Source: Anaerolineae bacterium (lineage in GTDB: Bacteria > Chloroflexota > Anaerolineae > Promineifilales > Promineifilaceae). Taken from it: a DNA stretch of 64,000 nt. The notes below the pieces were generated by a model. The model saw only the letters and a program-made list of their open reading frames with translations. It ran no database searches and was not told where the DNA came from. Within the stretch, counting starts at the first letter, position 1, and the number at the start of each line of letters is the position of its first letter. The stretch lies in assembly GCA_019637635.1 (NCBI GenBank), contig JAHBVI010000021.1:1-64000 (forward strand). Direction: 5' to 3'. Made by a program: the position numbers and the translations under genes. Positions 43,615 through 52,016 of this stretch are shown here, piece after piece.

Positions 43615-44745
43615 ATGCTCAACAAAGTTGCAGATTTGGCCGGGCCGGGCATTGGCAATTATGATGATCTGTGGCACGTCCTGCCGGATGATTACCGTTC
43701 TTTGCTAACGCCCAAAGAAACCCAACAGGCGATTTTTGCCGCCAAACAATACATTGAACAAAACCTGTGCAAAGAGCTAAACCTGATGATGGTGGAGGTG
43801 CCGCTAATTGTGGATGTGGACAGCGGCGTCAACGATTATCTGGATCGAGATGGTTCGCGCACGCCGGTGCGTTTCCACATCAGCAACGATTACGACAAAC
43901 ACCCCATTGATGCCGAAGTGGTGCAGGCAGCGACCAAGTGGAAGCGAATGGCGCTGAAACAATTTGACATGCAGCCGGGTGAAGGGCTGCTCACCGACAT
44001 GCGCGCCGTGCGCAAGGATTATTTCCTGGACCACGACCACAGCGCCTACGTAGACCAGTGGGATTGGGAGCGCACCATCACGGAAGAACAGCGCAATCTG
44101 GAATTTCTGACGGCCGTTGTCACCAAAATCTGGAAGGTGATCAAGGGCGCAGAGAGTTATGTGCATGGCCTCTTCCCCAGGCTGCGCGATGACCGTTACC
44201 CCGACCTGCCCGATGAACTGACTTTTCTGCACGCCGAGGATATTCTGGACATGTTCCCCAACCTGCCGCGCAAACAACGGGAAACGGCCGTGCTGCAAGA
44301 GTTCCCCGCCGTCTTCATTTACGGCATTGGCTGGACGCTGCGCGATGGCTACCCCCACGAACTGCGCGCCGCCGATTATGATGATTGGGTCACGCCGACG
44401 ATCTCAGAAGACGGCCGTCCCATGCACGGCTTAAACGGCGACATCCTGGTTTGGAATCCCGTTACCCGCCGCCGCCACGAGCTTTCCTCTATGGGCATTC
44501 GCGTCAACAAACGCACCCTGGTACAGCAGTTGGAAATGACGGGACAGCTTCATTTCCTAAACCTGCCCTATCATAAGGCCATTCTCAACGACGAGATTCC
44601 GCTGAGCATTGGCGGCGGCATCGGGCAGTCGCGCACCGTCATGCTGCTGCTGCGCAAAGCCCACCTGGGTGAAGTCAGCGTCACCGTCTGGCCCAAAATT
44701 TTGAAAGAAATGGGCGCAAAGAAAAATATCTTTGTATTGGAATGA
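43615..44745 (+). CDS. asnA: Aspartate-ammonia ligase
   Basis: AsnA makes asparagine from aspartate, ammonia and ATP. The 376-residue protein shows AsnA motifs: LMMVEVPLIVDVDSGVNDYLDRDGSRTPVRFHI, VVQAATKWKRMALKQF, GLLTDMRAVRKD.YFLDHDHSAYVDQWDWER and the C-terminal PLSIGGGIGQSRTVMLLLRKAHLGEVSVTVWP. The class-II tRNA-synthetase-like fold is thus intact, with about 45 residues more than the usual 330. The ATG at 43615 follows AAGGAGAAAA; the longer frame starts inside upstream DNA with an ACGGCCGT copy and has no ribosome site. It is an isolated gene. Confidence 0.94.
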   Translation: MLNKVADLAGPGIGNYDDLWHVLPDDYRSLLTPKETQQAIFAAKQYIEQNLCKELNLMMVEVPLIVDVDSGVNDYLDRDGSRTPVRFHISNDYDKHPIDAEVVQAATKWKRMALKQFDMQPGEGLLTDMRAVRKDYFLDHDHSAYVDQWDWERTITEEQRNLEFLTAVVTKIWKVIKGAESYVHGLFPRLRDDRYPDLPDELTFLHAEDILDMFPNLPRKQRETAVLQEFPAVFIYGIGWTLRDGYPHELRAADYDDWVTPTISEDGRPMHGLNGDILVWNPVTRRRHELSSMGIRVNKRTLVQQLEMTGQLHFLNLPYHKAILNDEIPLSIGGGIGQSRTVMLLLRKAHLGEVSVTVWPKILKEMGAKKNIFVLE

Positions 44746-44813
44746 TGGGCTTTTAGCATAATAGGAAACACGGCACTCTTGGTGGGGCGGCAGGTGGCAG
44801 GTACAATGCGTTG

Positions 44814-46490
44814 ATGAAAAACCGCTTGTGGCTGCATGTACTGGGATTGTTTTTGCTGCTGTTGGGGCTGGGTGGGTATCTGGCAACGACACGCACCTTT
44901 TTACTCAGCGATGTGGGACTCCGCTTCTGGCAGGTGCGGGCGCTGCTGGACAATGGCGGGCAGTCGTTGGCAGTTACCTATCCGGGACAGGTGTATGATC
45001 CCAATTTGCAGCATATCCCCTTTTACTTTGCCTATGCGTTGGTGGACGGGCAGATTTTTCTGAACATCACCCCCTTTGTGCCATTGGCAGCGGCGGGGTT
45101 CTATATGCTCTTAGGGGAGGTGGGGCTGGTGATTGTGCCGGTGCTGGGCACGGTACTGACGGCCGTTGCCGTCTACCTGCTGCTGCGTTTAACCAATGTA
45201 TCTGGGGCGGTGGGCTGGTTTTGGGTGACGGCCGTGGGTACACCCCTCTTTTTTTACGCCCTGGAGTTGTGGGACCATACGCCCGCGGTCGCTTGCGCCG
45301 CCTGGGCTGTCTATGGGGTCAGCCGGGCAGTGGTGCGGGAGCGGTGGCAGCCGGCGTTTTGGGGCGGCGTGGCCTTGGGTGTAGGGCTGGGGCAGCGCCC
45401 AGAGATGTATGTGTTTGCCTTAGCGTTGGGGTTGGCGGCACTGGTGATGCTGTGGCCGCGCCGGACAACGGCCGTTGTGCTGGCGCTAGGGGCATTGGCC
45501 GGCGCAGCACCGTTGTGGCTGTGGCAATATCAATGGGTGGGGCATCCCCTGGGCATGGCGCTGGCGACCAATTTGCTGGGTTACGGTGTGCCAGACAACT
45601 ATGCCTTTGAGCCGGAAAACGTTTTGTATAATCCCGCCATTACCCTGGGGCGGCTGCTCATTGCCATTCAAGCCCGCTCCATTCCCACCTTTTTGGCCGG
45701 ACTTTTGGTATTGGTGGGGATAGTGGTGCTGATTCTGGCGCTGCGGCAGGATAAGTGGCGTACATCCCGGCTGCTGCTTTTTGGCCTGGCGCTGTGCCTG
45801 GCTGGTTATGGCATGTATGTCTGGGTGGCGCTGCGTCCGGCGGCCTTGCATGGTCTGATTACCACGCTGCCGATTATTGCCTTTAGCCTGGCATATGTAC
45901 CGGCAGAGGTAGACAACGGCCGTTACCGCCCCATTTACCGGTTCATCATGGCCGCGGCGCTGCTCTTTTTAGGGTTCATGCTATTTTTGTGGCCCACATC
46001 AGGCGGTTTACAATGGGGGGCGCGGTATTTGCTACCCATCACTCCGCTGCTGGTTTATCTGGCGGCGTATGCGTATCAGGCATATACGGCCGTAGCCGAT
46101 GAAACGACAGCCGCCACCCTACGCTGGACACTGCGCGGGTTAGTCGGGATAGGGGTACTCATTCAACTGGCAGGTTTGTGGGTGCAGGTGGGGGAACACC
46201 GGCTGGCAGGAGAATTACAGGCCAGCATTGAGGCGCTGCCAGCGGAAGTGGTGCTAACCAATGGCCCGTTTATGGCGGCGCATCTGGCGGGGGTGCAGAA
46301 CAAGACGATTTTGTATGTGGCCGATGAGGCGGCGCTGGCGGAGTTGGTGGTACGGCTGGCGGCAGACGGGGTAGAGCAAATTGCCGTCGTGCCGTTGGCG
46401 TATGTACCATTGGTCGTGCCGTCGCAGGCGGGAAATGTGGCGCTGCGCGCCACTATCCCTTTTGTGTATGAACTGGAGGCAGCGCCATGA
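44814..46490 (+). CDS. GT-C type membrane glycosyltransferase
   Basis: A 558-residue membrane protein with about eleven spans. The N-terminus places an acidic loop after the first span (TRTFLLSDVGLRFWQVRALLDNG), as in GT-C enzymes such as ArnT/PMT-like transferases, which use polyprenyl-phosphate sugars. The last 100 residues form a soluble domain with LPAEVVLTNGPFMAAHL, VQNKTILYVADEAALAEL. GT39/GT83 assignment cannot be made. It is the first gene of a coupled set: its stop overlaps the GT2 start (ATGA). The TTG three bases upstream is an alternative start. Confidence 0.8.
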   Translation: MKNRLWLHVLGLFLLLLGLGGYLATTRTFLLSDVGLRFWQVRALLDNGGQSLAVTYPGQVYDPNLQHIPFYFAYALVDGQIFLNITPFVPLAAAGFYMLLGEVGLVIVPVLGTVLTAVAVYLLLRLTNVSGAVGWFWVTAVGTPLFFYALELWDHTPAVACAAWAVYGVSRAVVRERWQPAFWGGVALGVGLGQRPEMYVFALALGLAALVMLWPRRTTAVVLALGALAGAAPLWLWQYQWVGHPLGMALATNLLGYGVPDNYAFEPENVLYNPAITLGRLLIAIQARSIPTFLAGLLVLVGIVVLILALRQDKWRTSRLLLFGLALCLAGYGMYVWVALRPAALHGLITTLPIIAFSLAYVPAEVDNGRYRPIYRFIMAAALLFLGFMLFLWPTSGGLQWGARYLLPITPLLVYLAAYAYQAYTAVADETTAATLRWTLRGLVGIGVLIQLAGLWVQVGEHRLAGELQASIEALPAEVVLTNGPFMAAHLAGVQNKTILYVADEAALAELVVRLAADGVEQIAVVPLAYVPLVVPSQAGNVALRATIPFVYELEAAP

Positions 46491-47401
46491 GCGAACGGCC
46501 GTATCTATCCATCATTTTGCCCATGTACAACGAGGCGGAAAGCATTACGGCCGTACTGCCCCATCTGGTGGCGGAAATGGCCCACCATTTACCAGAGGTG
46601 ACGTATGAAATTTTGGTGGTGGATGATGGCTCGTCAGATGGGTCGGCGGAGCGGGTAACGGCCGTCGCCGACGACCACATCACCCTCATTCAACATCCCT
46701 ACAACATTGGCAATGGCGCAGCCGTGAAGTCCGGCATTCGGCGGGCCAAAGGGCGGTATGTGCTGATGATGGATGCCGACGGGCAGCACAAACCGGCGGA
46801 TATTCCCCGCCTGCTGGAACATGTGCCCCGGCACGATATGGTCGTGGGGGCGCGCACCAGAGAATCAGAAAGCGCCAGACATCGCGATCTGGCAAACATG
46901 ATTTACAACCTCTTTGCCAGTTACGTGTGCGAACGGCCAATTGACGATCTCACCTCTGGTTTTCGCCTCATCCGCGCCGAGTTGGCCAAAAGTCTGGTCT
47001 ACTTGCTGCCCAACACCTTTTCTTACCCCACCACCGTTACCCTGGCGGTGGTGCGTGGCGGTTACAGTCTGAAATACGTGCCCATTGTGGCCCGCAAGCG
47101 GGTGGGCAAAAGCAAAATCAAGCTATTTCGGGATGGCTCCCGCTTTTTGATGATCATTCTCAAAATTGCCACCCTCTATTCACCCATGAAAGTGTTTTTG
47201 CCGGTGAGCGTGTTGTTATTTGCCACCGGCTTTTTCTATGGCTTGTTCAAGGTTCTCTTTCTCAACACGCGCTATGGGCCAACCTCAGCCATGCTTATGA
47301 CCATTTCCATCGTGGTGTTTATGGTGGGGCTGGTGTCTGAACAGGTGGCCCAATTGCGCTACATACGCAGCGATACGGCCGATAACGAGCCAGAGCTATG
47401 A
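46487..47401 (+). CDS. Family 2 glycosyltransferase with membrane anchor (DPM1/GtrB-like)
   Basis: A 304-residue GT2 enzyme: LSIILPMYNEAESITAVLPHL (residues 7-27), ILVVDDGSSDGSAE (nucleotide-sugar site), VLMMDADGQHKPADIPRLL (DxD-like DADGQ), TRESESARHRDLANMIYNLF and two C-terminal membrane spans (about 235-257 and 262-283, VFLPVSVLLFATGFFYGLF). This is the polyprenyl-phosphate sugar synthase pattern (DPM1, GtrB). It probably makes the lipid-linked sugar donor used by the GT-C partner. Overlaps at both ends (ATGA with the upstream GT-C gene and downstream flippase) show strict coupling. Confidence 0.93.
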   Translation: MSERPYLSIILPMYNEAESITAVLPHLVAEMAHHLPEVTYEILVVDDGSSDGSAERVTAVADDHITLIQHPYNIGNGAAVKSGIRRAKGRYVLMMDADGQHKPADIPRLLEHVPRHDMVVGARTRESESARHRDLANMIYNLFASYVCERPIDDLTSGFRLIRAELAKSLVYLLPNTFSYPTTVTLAVVRGGYSLKYVPIVARKRVGKSKIKLFRDGSRFLMIILKIATLYSPMKVFLPVSVLLFATGFFYGLFKVLFLNTRYGPTSAMLMTISIVVFMVGLVSEQVAQLRYIRSDTADNEPEL

Positions 47402-48354
47402 GCCGACGATTTTGGGCCAATGCGTTTGCCATCTTTGTGGCGGTGGGGGCCATTGTCGCCGTGGTGGTTTATTTGCGCGCCAACCAGGAAATCTGGCAGC
47501 TTTTGGGAAATTTAACGGCCGTGCAGGTGCTTTTGCTCATTGGGGTGCGCATCATCTTTCTGGGGTTGAATGGGGTGCTGCTTTATCTGATCGCCCAAAA
47601 GTTTGCCGTAACCCTCAGTTCCATGGAGTGGTTTAGCCTGGCGTACATGACGGCGCTGTTTAATTACATCATGCCTTTTTCCGGGGGTATGCTCATTCGG
47701 GCCACCTATTTTAAGTTGCAGCATCGCATTGCCTATGCCCAATTTGCCGCCTGGCTGGCGGCAACTTATTTTGTGATCTTTTTTGTAACGGGGGTGGTGA
47801 ATGCCGTGCTGGCGTGGTGGTTGGCAACGGCCGTGCCTGCTGCCTGGTTCCTGGTAGCATTTTTCCTGATGATGGCGGGGGGCATCCTCATTTTGCTGCT
47901 CATCCCTTCCTTCCGCTTTCCGGCAAACAACCGCCTCTTCCGCCTGGCAAACACGGCGCTGGACGGCTGGGACGCCATTAAAACAGACCGCCGCTTGTTA
48001 ATGCGGTTGACTCTTTTTACGCTGCTGCTTTTTTTGTCCAATGGGCTTTCCTTTTGGCTGGCGTATCGTAGTCTGGGCATTGCCGTTTCCTGGGGAGCGG
48101 CGTTTATTGTCAGCCTGGCCAATATCTATTCGGCGGTGGTTAGCCTGACGCCGGGCAACATTGGGCTGCAAGAAGCGATGGTGTCGCTGCTTTCGCAATT
48201 GACCGGCGCCGGAATAGAGGAAAGTTTGCTCACCATCTTGTTAGTACGGGTCACCACCCTGGTTTCGGTGTTTACACTGGGGCCGTTATGTACCTTTTGG
48301 CTGGCGCGGCAGTTAGGGGGCAACCGTTTGTTTGAGCAAAATGTGGAGGCATAG
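47398..48354 (+). CDS. Flippase-like UPF0104 membrane protein
   Basis: A 318-residue protein with about eight spans of the YbhN/UPF0104 family. Motifs are AQKFAVTLSSMEWFSLAYMTALFNYIMPFSGGMLIRATYFK (about residues 65-105), where the PFSGG...RA element corresponds to PARAGE, and SAVVSLTPGNIGLQEAMVSLLSQLTG. It overlaps the GT2 gene by ATGA. With the GT2 and GT-C enzymes it may form a complete lipid-linked-sugar route: synthase, flippase and transferase. Compare the second family member at 16099. A hairpin follows the stop codon. Confidence 0.85.
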   Translation: MSRRFWANAFAIFVAVGAIVAVVVYLRANQEIWQLLGNLTAVQVLLLIGVRIIFLGLNGVLLYLIAQKFAVTLSSMEWFSLAYMTALFNYIMPFSGGMLIRATYFKLQHRIAYAQFAAWLAATYFVIFFVTGVVNAVLAWWLATAVPAAWFLVAFFLMMAGGILILLLIPSFRFPANNRLFRLANTALDGWDAIKTDRRLLMRLTLFTLLLFLSNGLSFWLAYRSLGIAVSWGAAFIVSLANIYSAVVSLTPGNIGLQEAMVSLLSQLTGAGIEESLLTILLVRVTTLVSVFTLGPLCTFWLARQLGGNRLFEQNVEA

Positions 48355-48361
48355 TCGTTCA

Positions 48362-48391
48362 GACCTGACAGGTTTCTTAAACCTGTCAGGC
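48362..48391. repeat. Hairpin of the GACCTGACAGGTTT family
   Basis: GACCTGACAGGTTT and AAACCTGTCAGG(C)C flank CTT, directly behind the flippase stop codon; may end the GT-C/GT2/flippase transcript. Confidence 0.82.
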
Positions 48392-48408
48392 CTCCAACGG
48401 AAGTCAAC

Positions 48409-49089
48409 ATGAACCGATTGGATGACGCTTTGTTGATGGAAATGGCGCAGTTGCTGGCGAAAGATGCGCGGGATGAGATGGCGATTCCCAGTTACCTGCA
48501 TAAAAACCGGCTGCTGCGCTGGATGGCCTGGCGGCGGGTGGAGGTGTTGGCGCAATATCTGGCGCAAACGGCCGTTACCCTGCCCACCCCACCGACCCAA
48601 CGTACCCTCATGGATTTTGGTTGCGGCACAGGCATCCTCTTTCCGGCGGAAACAGCCGATTTTGGGCACATTTATGGTGTGGATATTGTGCTGGACGCCG
48701 CCCGTCTGCACCTGAGCAAACGCAGCTATCCCCACGCTACCATTCAACTCTACAGCCCGGAAGAAGCGCAAAGCCACATTCCTGACCACTCGCTGGACGT
48801 GATTGTGGCGGCGGAAGTGCTGGAACACATCTCCCCGCTGGATGACACGCTGGCCTTTTTCCGCCAAAAGCTGCAACCACACGGCCGTTTGCTCATCACC
48901 GTTCCCACCGAAAACAAACTGTACCAGTTGGGCCGCCGCCTGTCTGGTTTTGAAAAACATTTTCACGTAGACAACGCCGCCTCCATACATCAAATCATCC
49001 AGCTTCAGGGATTTCATTGCCAAAAGCAGCGCAAAATCCCCCTGCCCGCGCCGCTGGACATTTACTGGCTCATGGCCTACGCCATATAA
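48409..49089 (+). CDS. Class I SAM-dependent methyltransferase
   Basis: A 226-residue methyltransferase. SAM motif I is LMDFGCGTGILFPAETADFGHIYGVDIVLD (about residues 65-94), motif II LDVIVAAEVLEHISPLDDTLAFF and motif III LQPHGRLLITVPTE. The VLEHI form is typical of ubiquinone-like and glycan methyltransferases. A C-terminal tail (QLQGFHCQKQRKIPLPAPLDIYWLMAYAI) could bind membrane. It follows the glycan cassette by 55 bp, with a hairpin in between. The substrate may be a polyprenyl-linked glycan; this is an inference from position. Confidence 0.88.
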   Translation: MNRLDDALLMEMAQLLAKDARDEMAIPSYLHKNRLLRWMAWRRVEVLAQYLAQTAVTLPTPPTQRTLMDFGCGTGILFPAETADFGHIYGVDIVLDAARLHLSKRSYPHATIQLYSPEEAQSHIPDHSLDVIVAAEVLEHISPLDDTLAFFRQKLQPHGRLLITVPTENKLYQLGRRLSGFEKHFHVDNAASIHQIIQLQGFHCQKQRKIPLPAPLDIYWLMAYAI

Positions 49090-49100
49090 AGGAAAAGCAT

Positions 49101-49859
49101 ATGCCCAACCATGCCCCCACCCAACGTTTTTCTGACCGGGTGACCCATTACGCCAAGTACCGGCCTGGTTATCCACCGGCAGTCCTCGCCTGCCTGCGCG
49201 ATGAGTGGGGGTTGACGGGTACGGCCGTTGTCGCCGACATCGGCTCCGGCACCGGCCTGCTCACCCGCCTCTTCCTGGATAATGGCAACCCCGTCTATGG
49301 GGTGGAACCCAACGCCGAGATGCGCGCCGCCGGGGAAACGTTTCTGGCCGACTATCCCCACTTCACCAGCATCAACGGCACGGCCGAAGCCACCACCCTG
49401 CCCGACCACAGCCTGGATTTCATCGTGGCCGGGCAGGCTGCCCACTGGTTTGCACCTGAACCCACCCGCGCCGAATGGCAGCGCATCTTGAAACCGGGCG
49501 GCCACATCGCCCTGGTCTGGAACACGCGCCATGTAGACGGCTCTGATTTTATGCAGGCATATGAGCGCATTTTGGTGGACTTTGCGCGGGACGACACCGG
49601 ACGGCCGCGCCGCGAAGGTGGGCATGAGCGAGGGCCAGAACACATCCTGGGCGGCTCGCCGGTCTATCGCGCGTTTGTGAACGCCCAACAGTTTGATTAT
49701 GCCGGGCTGGAAGGGCGTACCCTCTCTTCTTCGATGATGCCGTTGGCCGGGCATCCCCACTATGAACCGATGCTGACGGCTTTACGCGAATTGTTTGATG
49801 CATATCAGGCAGACGGCCGTGTCACCGTCCTCTACATCACCGAACTATATGTGAGCTAG
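49101..49859 (+). CDS. Class I SAM-dependent methyltransferase
   Basis: A 252-residue methyltransferase, distinct from its upstream neighbour. It begins RFSDRVTHYAKYRPGYPPAVLACL, which is the common N-terminal pattern of the family with a Tyr-Arg-Pro-Gly-Tyr box, then VADIGSGTGLLTRLFLDNGNPVYGVEPNAEMRAAGE (motif I), SLDFIVAGQAAHWFAPE and LKPGGHIALVWNTR (motif III). AAAGGAAAA stands before the ATG at 49101; the 28-codon upstream extension is a shadow of the previous gene. It is 11 bp behind the preceding methyltransferase and so cotranscribed. Substrate unknown. Confidence 0.9.
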   Translation: MPNHAPTQRFSDRVTHYAKYRPGYPPAVLACLRDEWGLTGTAVVADIGSGTGLLTRLFLDNGNPVYGVEPNAEMRAAGETFLADYPHFTSINGTAEATTLPDHSLDFIVAGQAAHWFAPEPTRAEWQRILKPGGHIALVWNTRHVDGSDFMQAYERILVDFARDDTGRPRREGGHERGPEHILGGSPVYRAFVNAQQFDYAGLEGRTLSSSMMPLAGHPHYEPMLTALRELFDAYQADGRVTVLYITELYVS

Positions 49860-49880
49860 AAAATCAAAGGGAATGCCGAT

Positions 49881-49914
49881 AGACCTGACAGGTTCCAGAA
49901 AACCTGTCAGGTCT
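49881..49914. repeat. Hairpin of the AGACCTGACAGGTT family
   Basis: AGACCTGACAGGTT and AACCTGTCAGGTCT flank CCAGAA, between the convergent methyltransferase and esterase genes; a two-way terminator is possible. Confidence 0.83.
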
Positions 49915-49927
49915 GCCTCTCCATCAC

Positions 49928-50827
49928 TCACACTTTGGCCGGGAAGGCGCACGTCAAGAACTGGGGCAGCGCCCGCGCCCAGGTGTCGTAATTGTGACGG
50001 CCGCCGCGCATTTCCACATACACCACGTCCTTGCCCCGCCGGTAGCCCAGTTTTTCCAGTTCGTCAATCAATTCCAGCGTATCTTGAATGGCATCTATGA
50101 CGCCGTTCTGGTCGCGGTCTTCAAACTCGTCTTGGGTGGCAGCCTCAAACCAGAAGCGTTGACCGTCTCGTTTTGGCCCCTGCCGCACCAGACTGTGGGC
50201 AATGCGCTCACCCGGTTCAATGCTGCTTTCATCATCGGCCGCCTGCCACCAAAAGGAACCGGACATCACGCCCACCATACCAAACTCGTCAGGGAAGTTC
50301 CAGGCAATGTCGAAGGCCGATAAACCACCCAACGACGCGCCTAAAACGGCCGTATCCGCCGCCCGTTCACTCACCCGTAAATTCTGGCGGACAAAAGGCA
50401 GCAGTTCCTCGATGACAAACAGGGCATACAGCGCCGCTTTGCTGCCCAGGCCGCGCGCATTGGCGGCTACGGCCGTGCCATACTCCTCCAATCGCTCCTC
50501 ATTCGTGGGGATCGCCACCACCACCAGCGGTTCCATCTGGCGGCGGGCAGCCAGCGTCGCCAGCGTTTGCTGCAAATGCAGCGCCTCCCTATCCTGGCCG
50601 TCGTTGACGATCAGCAGTTTGCAGGTCTGGTCGGTGTGGTGGTAATGAGGCGGCAGGTAAATGTGCAACGGCCGTGCATTTTCCAGGTGATGCGAATAGA
50701 AATCCGGCACGGTGATAACCTCGATGGAGGCCAGAAGGGTATGCAACCGCCGCCGATGCCACCACCAGGCCACACCTACCCCCGCCAGCAAGACGGCCGT
50801 TAATGACAATGGGGAAATCCAATCCAT
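49928..50827 (-). CDS. Membrane-anchored esterase of the enterochelin-esterase/antigen-85 type
   Basis: A 299-residue alpha/beta hydrolase. One N-terminal span (residues 7-25, LTAVLLAGVGVAWWW) is followed by the esterase domain: RPLHIYLPPHYHH, LLIVNDGQD, VVVAIPTNEER, the nucleophile elbow VLGASLGGLSAFD (about residues 164-176) and the catalytic His in MRGGRHNYDTW. A calcium-type loop DRDQNGVID (about 247-255) is present in an acidic region. Similar proteins cleave siderophore esters or act on lipids; the substrate here is unknown. The gene starts 16 bp downstream of a sensor kinase gene on the same strand. Confidence 0.85.
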   Translation of the reverse strand: MDWISPLSLTAVLLAGVGVAWWWHRRRLHTLLASIEVITVPDFYSHHLENARPLHIYLPPHYHHTDQTCKLLIVNDGQDREALHLQQTLATLAARRQMEPLVVVAIPTNEERLEEYGTAVAANARGLGSKAALYALFVIEELLPFVRQNLRVSERAADTAVLGASLGGLSAFDIAWNFPDEFGMVGVMSGSFWWQAADDESSIEPGERIAHSLVRQGPKRDGQRFWFEAATQDEFEDRDQNGVIDAIQDTLELIDELEKLGYRRGKDVVYVEMRGGRHNYDTWARALPQFLTCAFPAKV

Positions 50828-50842
50828 ATAGCATCACGCCAA

Positions 50843-51907
50843 TCACAATTCGATAACAAATATAGACCCACGCGGGGTATTGGGTGTCATGTAAATACGG
50901 CCGTCGTGCGCCTCCACCACCATCCGGCAAAAAGCCAGCCCCAACCCCACCTGGGACACATCGCGCCGTTTGGCGGCCACAATCTTAAACTTATCAAATA
51001 TCGTTTCCCGGTGTTCTTCAGGAATGCCCGGCCCCTCGTCCACCACTTCCAGCCGCAGCCGCATACCGGCCACTGCGCCCGATTCCGCCTCCTGTTCCGG
51101 GTAGCTCAGGCGCAGCGTGATCCGCCCCCCCGTTGGCGAAAATTTAATGGCGTTGGTGAGCAAATTGTCTAACACCCGCCGCCACAGGCTGGCATCTACC
51201 GTCAATTTACACGTCTGCGCCGGCAAATCGGTGACAAATGAAATGTCTTTCAACTGCGCCATCGGCACACAGCTATCGCGCACGGCCGTGACCAATTCAT
51301 TCATATCCACTTCCGAACGGGTCAGCATGAGACGGCCGTGTTCCATCTTGGCCATCATCAGCATATCCGTCAGAAAACCACTCAGCCGCGCTGCCTCACC
51401 GCGAATGGTAGACAGGGGCATAGAAGCCGCGCCCACTTCCATTTCCAACAAATCACAAGAAATCAGGATGGCCGAAAGCGGGCTGCGAATATCATGCACA
51501 ATCATATTGGAGAGGTCTTGCCGCAGTTGCAGCGCCGTTTGTAATTCATCGTGTCGCTGTTTAATGCGCAGCATGGAACGCACCCGCGCCCGCAGTTCCA
51601 GCCCGTTATACGGCTTATGCAAAAAGTCATCAGCGCCCGCCTCTAACCCCCGTGCCAGGTCTTGTTTGCTGTCCAGCGCCGTCACCAAAATAATGGGCAC
51701 ATGCTGCCATTTAGGATTGCGGCGCAGCCGTTCACACAGCTCAAAACCATCCATGCCCGGCATCATCACATCCAGCAAAATAACGTCGGCGGATTCCTCG
51801 TCCAGATGCGCTAGCGCCTCATAGCCGTCGGCGGCAAACGCCAGGTCATAACCTTCACGCAGCAGCAGCATTTCCATCGTCTGCCGCGCGCTTGGTTCAT
51901 CATCCAC
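50843..51907 (-). CDS. Response-regulator/histidine-kinase fusion (REC-HisKA-HATPase)
   Basis: The 354-residue reading has a receiver domain (acidic pair DDE, phosphoacceptor in VILLDVMMPGMDGFELCERL, Lys in FLHKPY), then HisKA with the His in SNMIVHDIRSPLSAI (about residues 131-145) and a HATPase with N box VLDNLLTNAIKFSP, G1 VDEGPGIP and G2 VGLGLAFC. The reading starts at a GTG in the first receiver strand (ILIVDDE), so it truncates that strand. The true start is probably upstream, at ATT 51934 (see findings). It lies directly upstream of the esterase gene and downstream of a large hybrid kinase, likely one signalling unit. Confidence 0.9.
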   Translation of the reverse strand: MDDEPSARQTMEMLLLREGYDLAFAADGYEALAHLDEESADVILLDVMMPGMDGFELCERLRRNPKWQHVPIILVTALDSKQDLARGLEAGADDFLHKPYNGLELRARVRSMLRIKQRHDELQTALQLRQDLSNMIVHDIRSPLSAILISCDLLEMEVGAASMPLSTIRGEAARLSGFLTDMLMMAKMEHGRLMLTRSEVDMNELVTAVRDSCVPMAQLKDISFVTDLPAQTCKLTVDASLWRRVLDNLLTNAIKFSPTGGRITLRLSYPEQEAESGAVAGMRLRLEVVDEGPGIPEEHRETIFDKFKIVAAKRRDVSQVGLGLAFCRMVVEAHDGRIYMTPNTPRGSIFVIEL

Positions 51908-51957
51908 AATGAGAATTTGGGGTATCTCGTTAATGGCAAACTCTCCTATTCACACCT

Positions 51958-52005
51958 CACGCATCACTCGTCAGGCATCACGTGATGCCTGACGAGTGAT
52001 GCGTG
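51958..52005. repeat. Perfect 48-bp palindrome between the two kinase genes
   Basis: Two 24-base arms are exact complements with no spacer, centred between 51981 and 51982 (arm CACGCATCACTCGTCAGG...). The words belong to the GATGCGTGA repeat family. It lies in the 80-bp gap between the hybrid kinase stop and the next kinase start. Confidence 0.95.
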
Positions 52006-52016
52006 ATGCCTGATAC

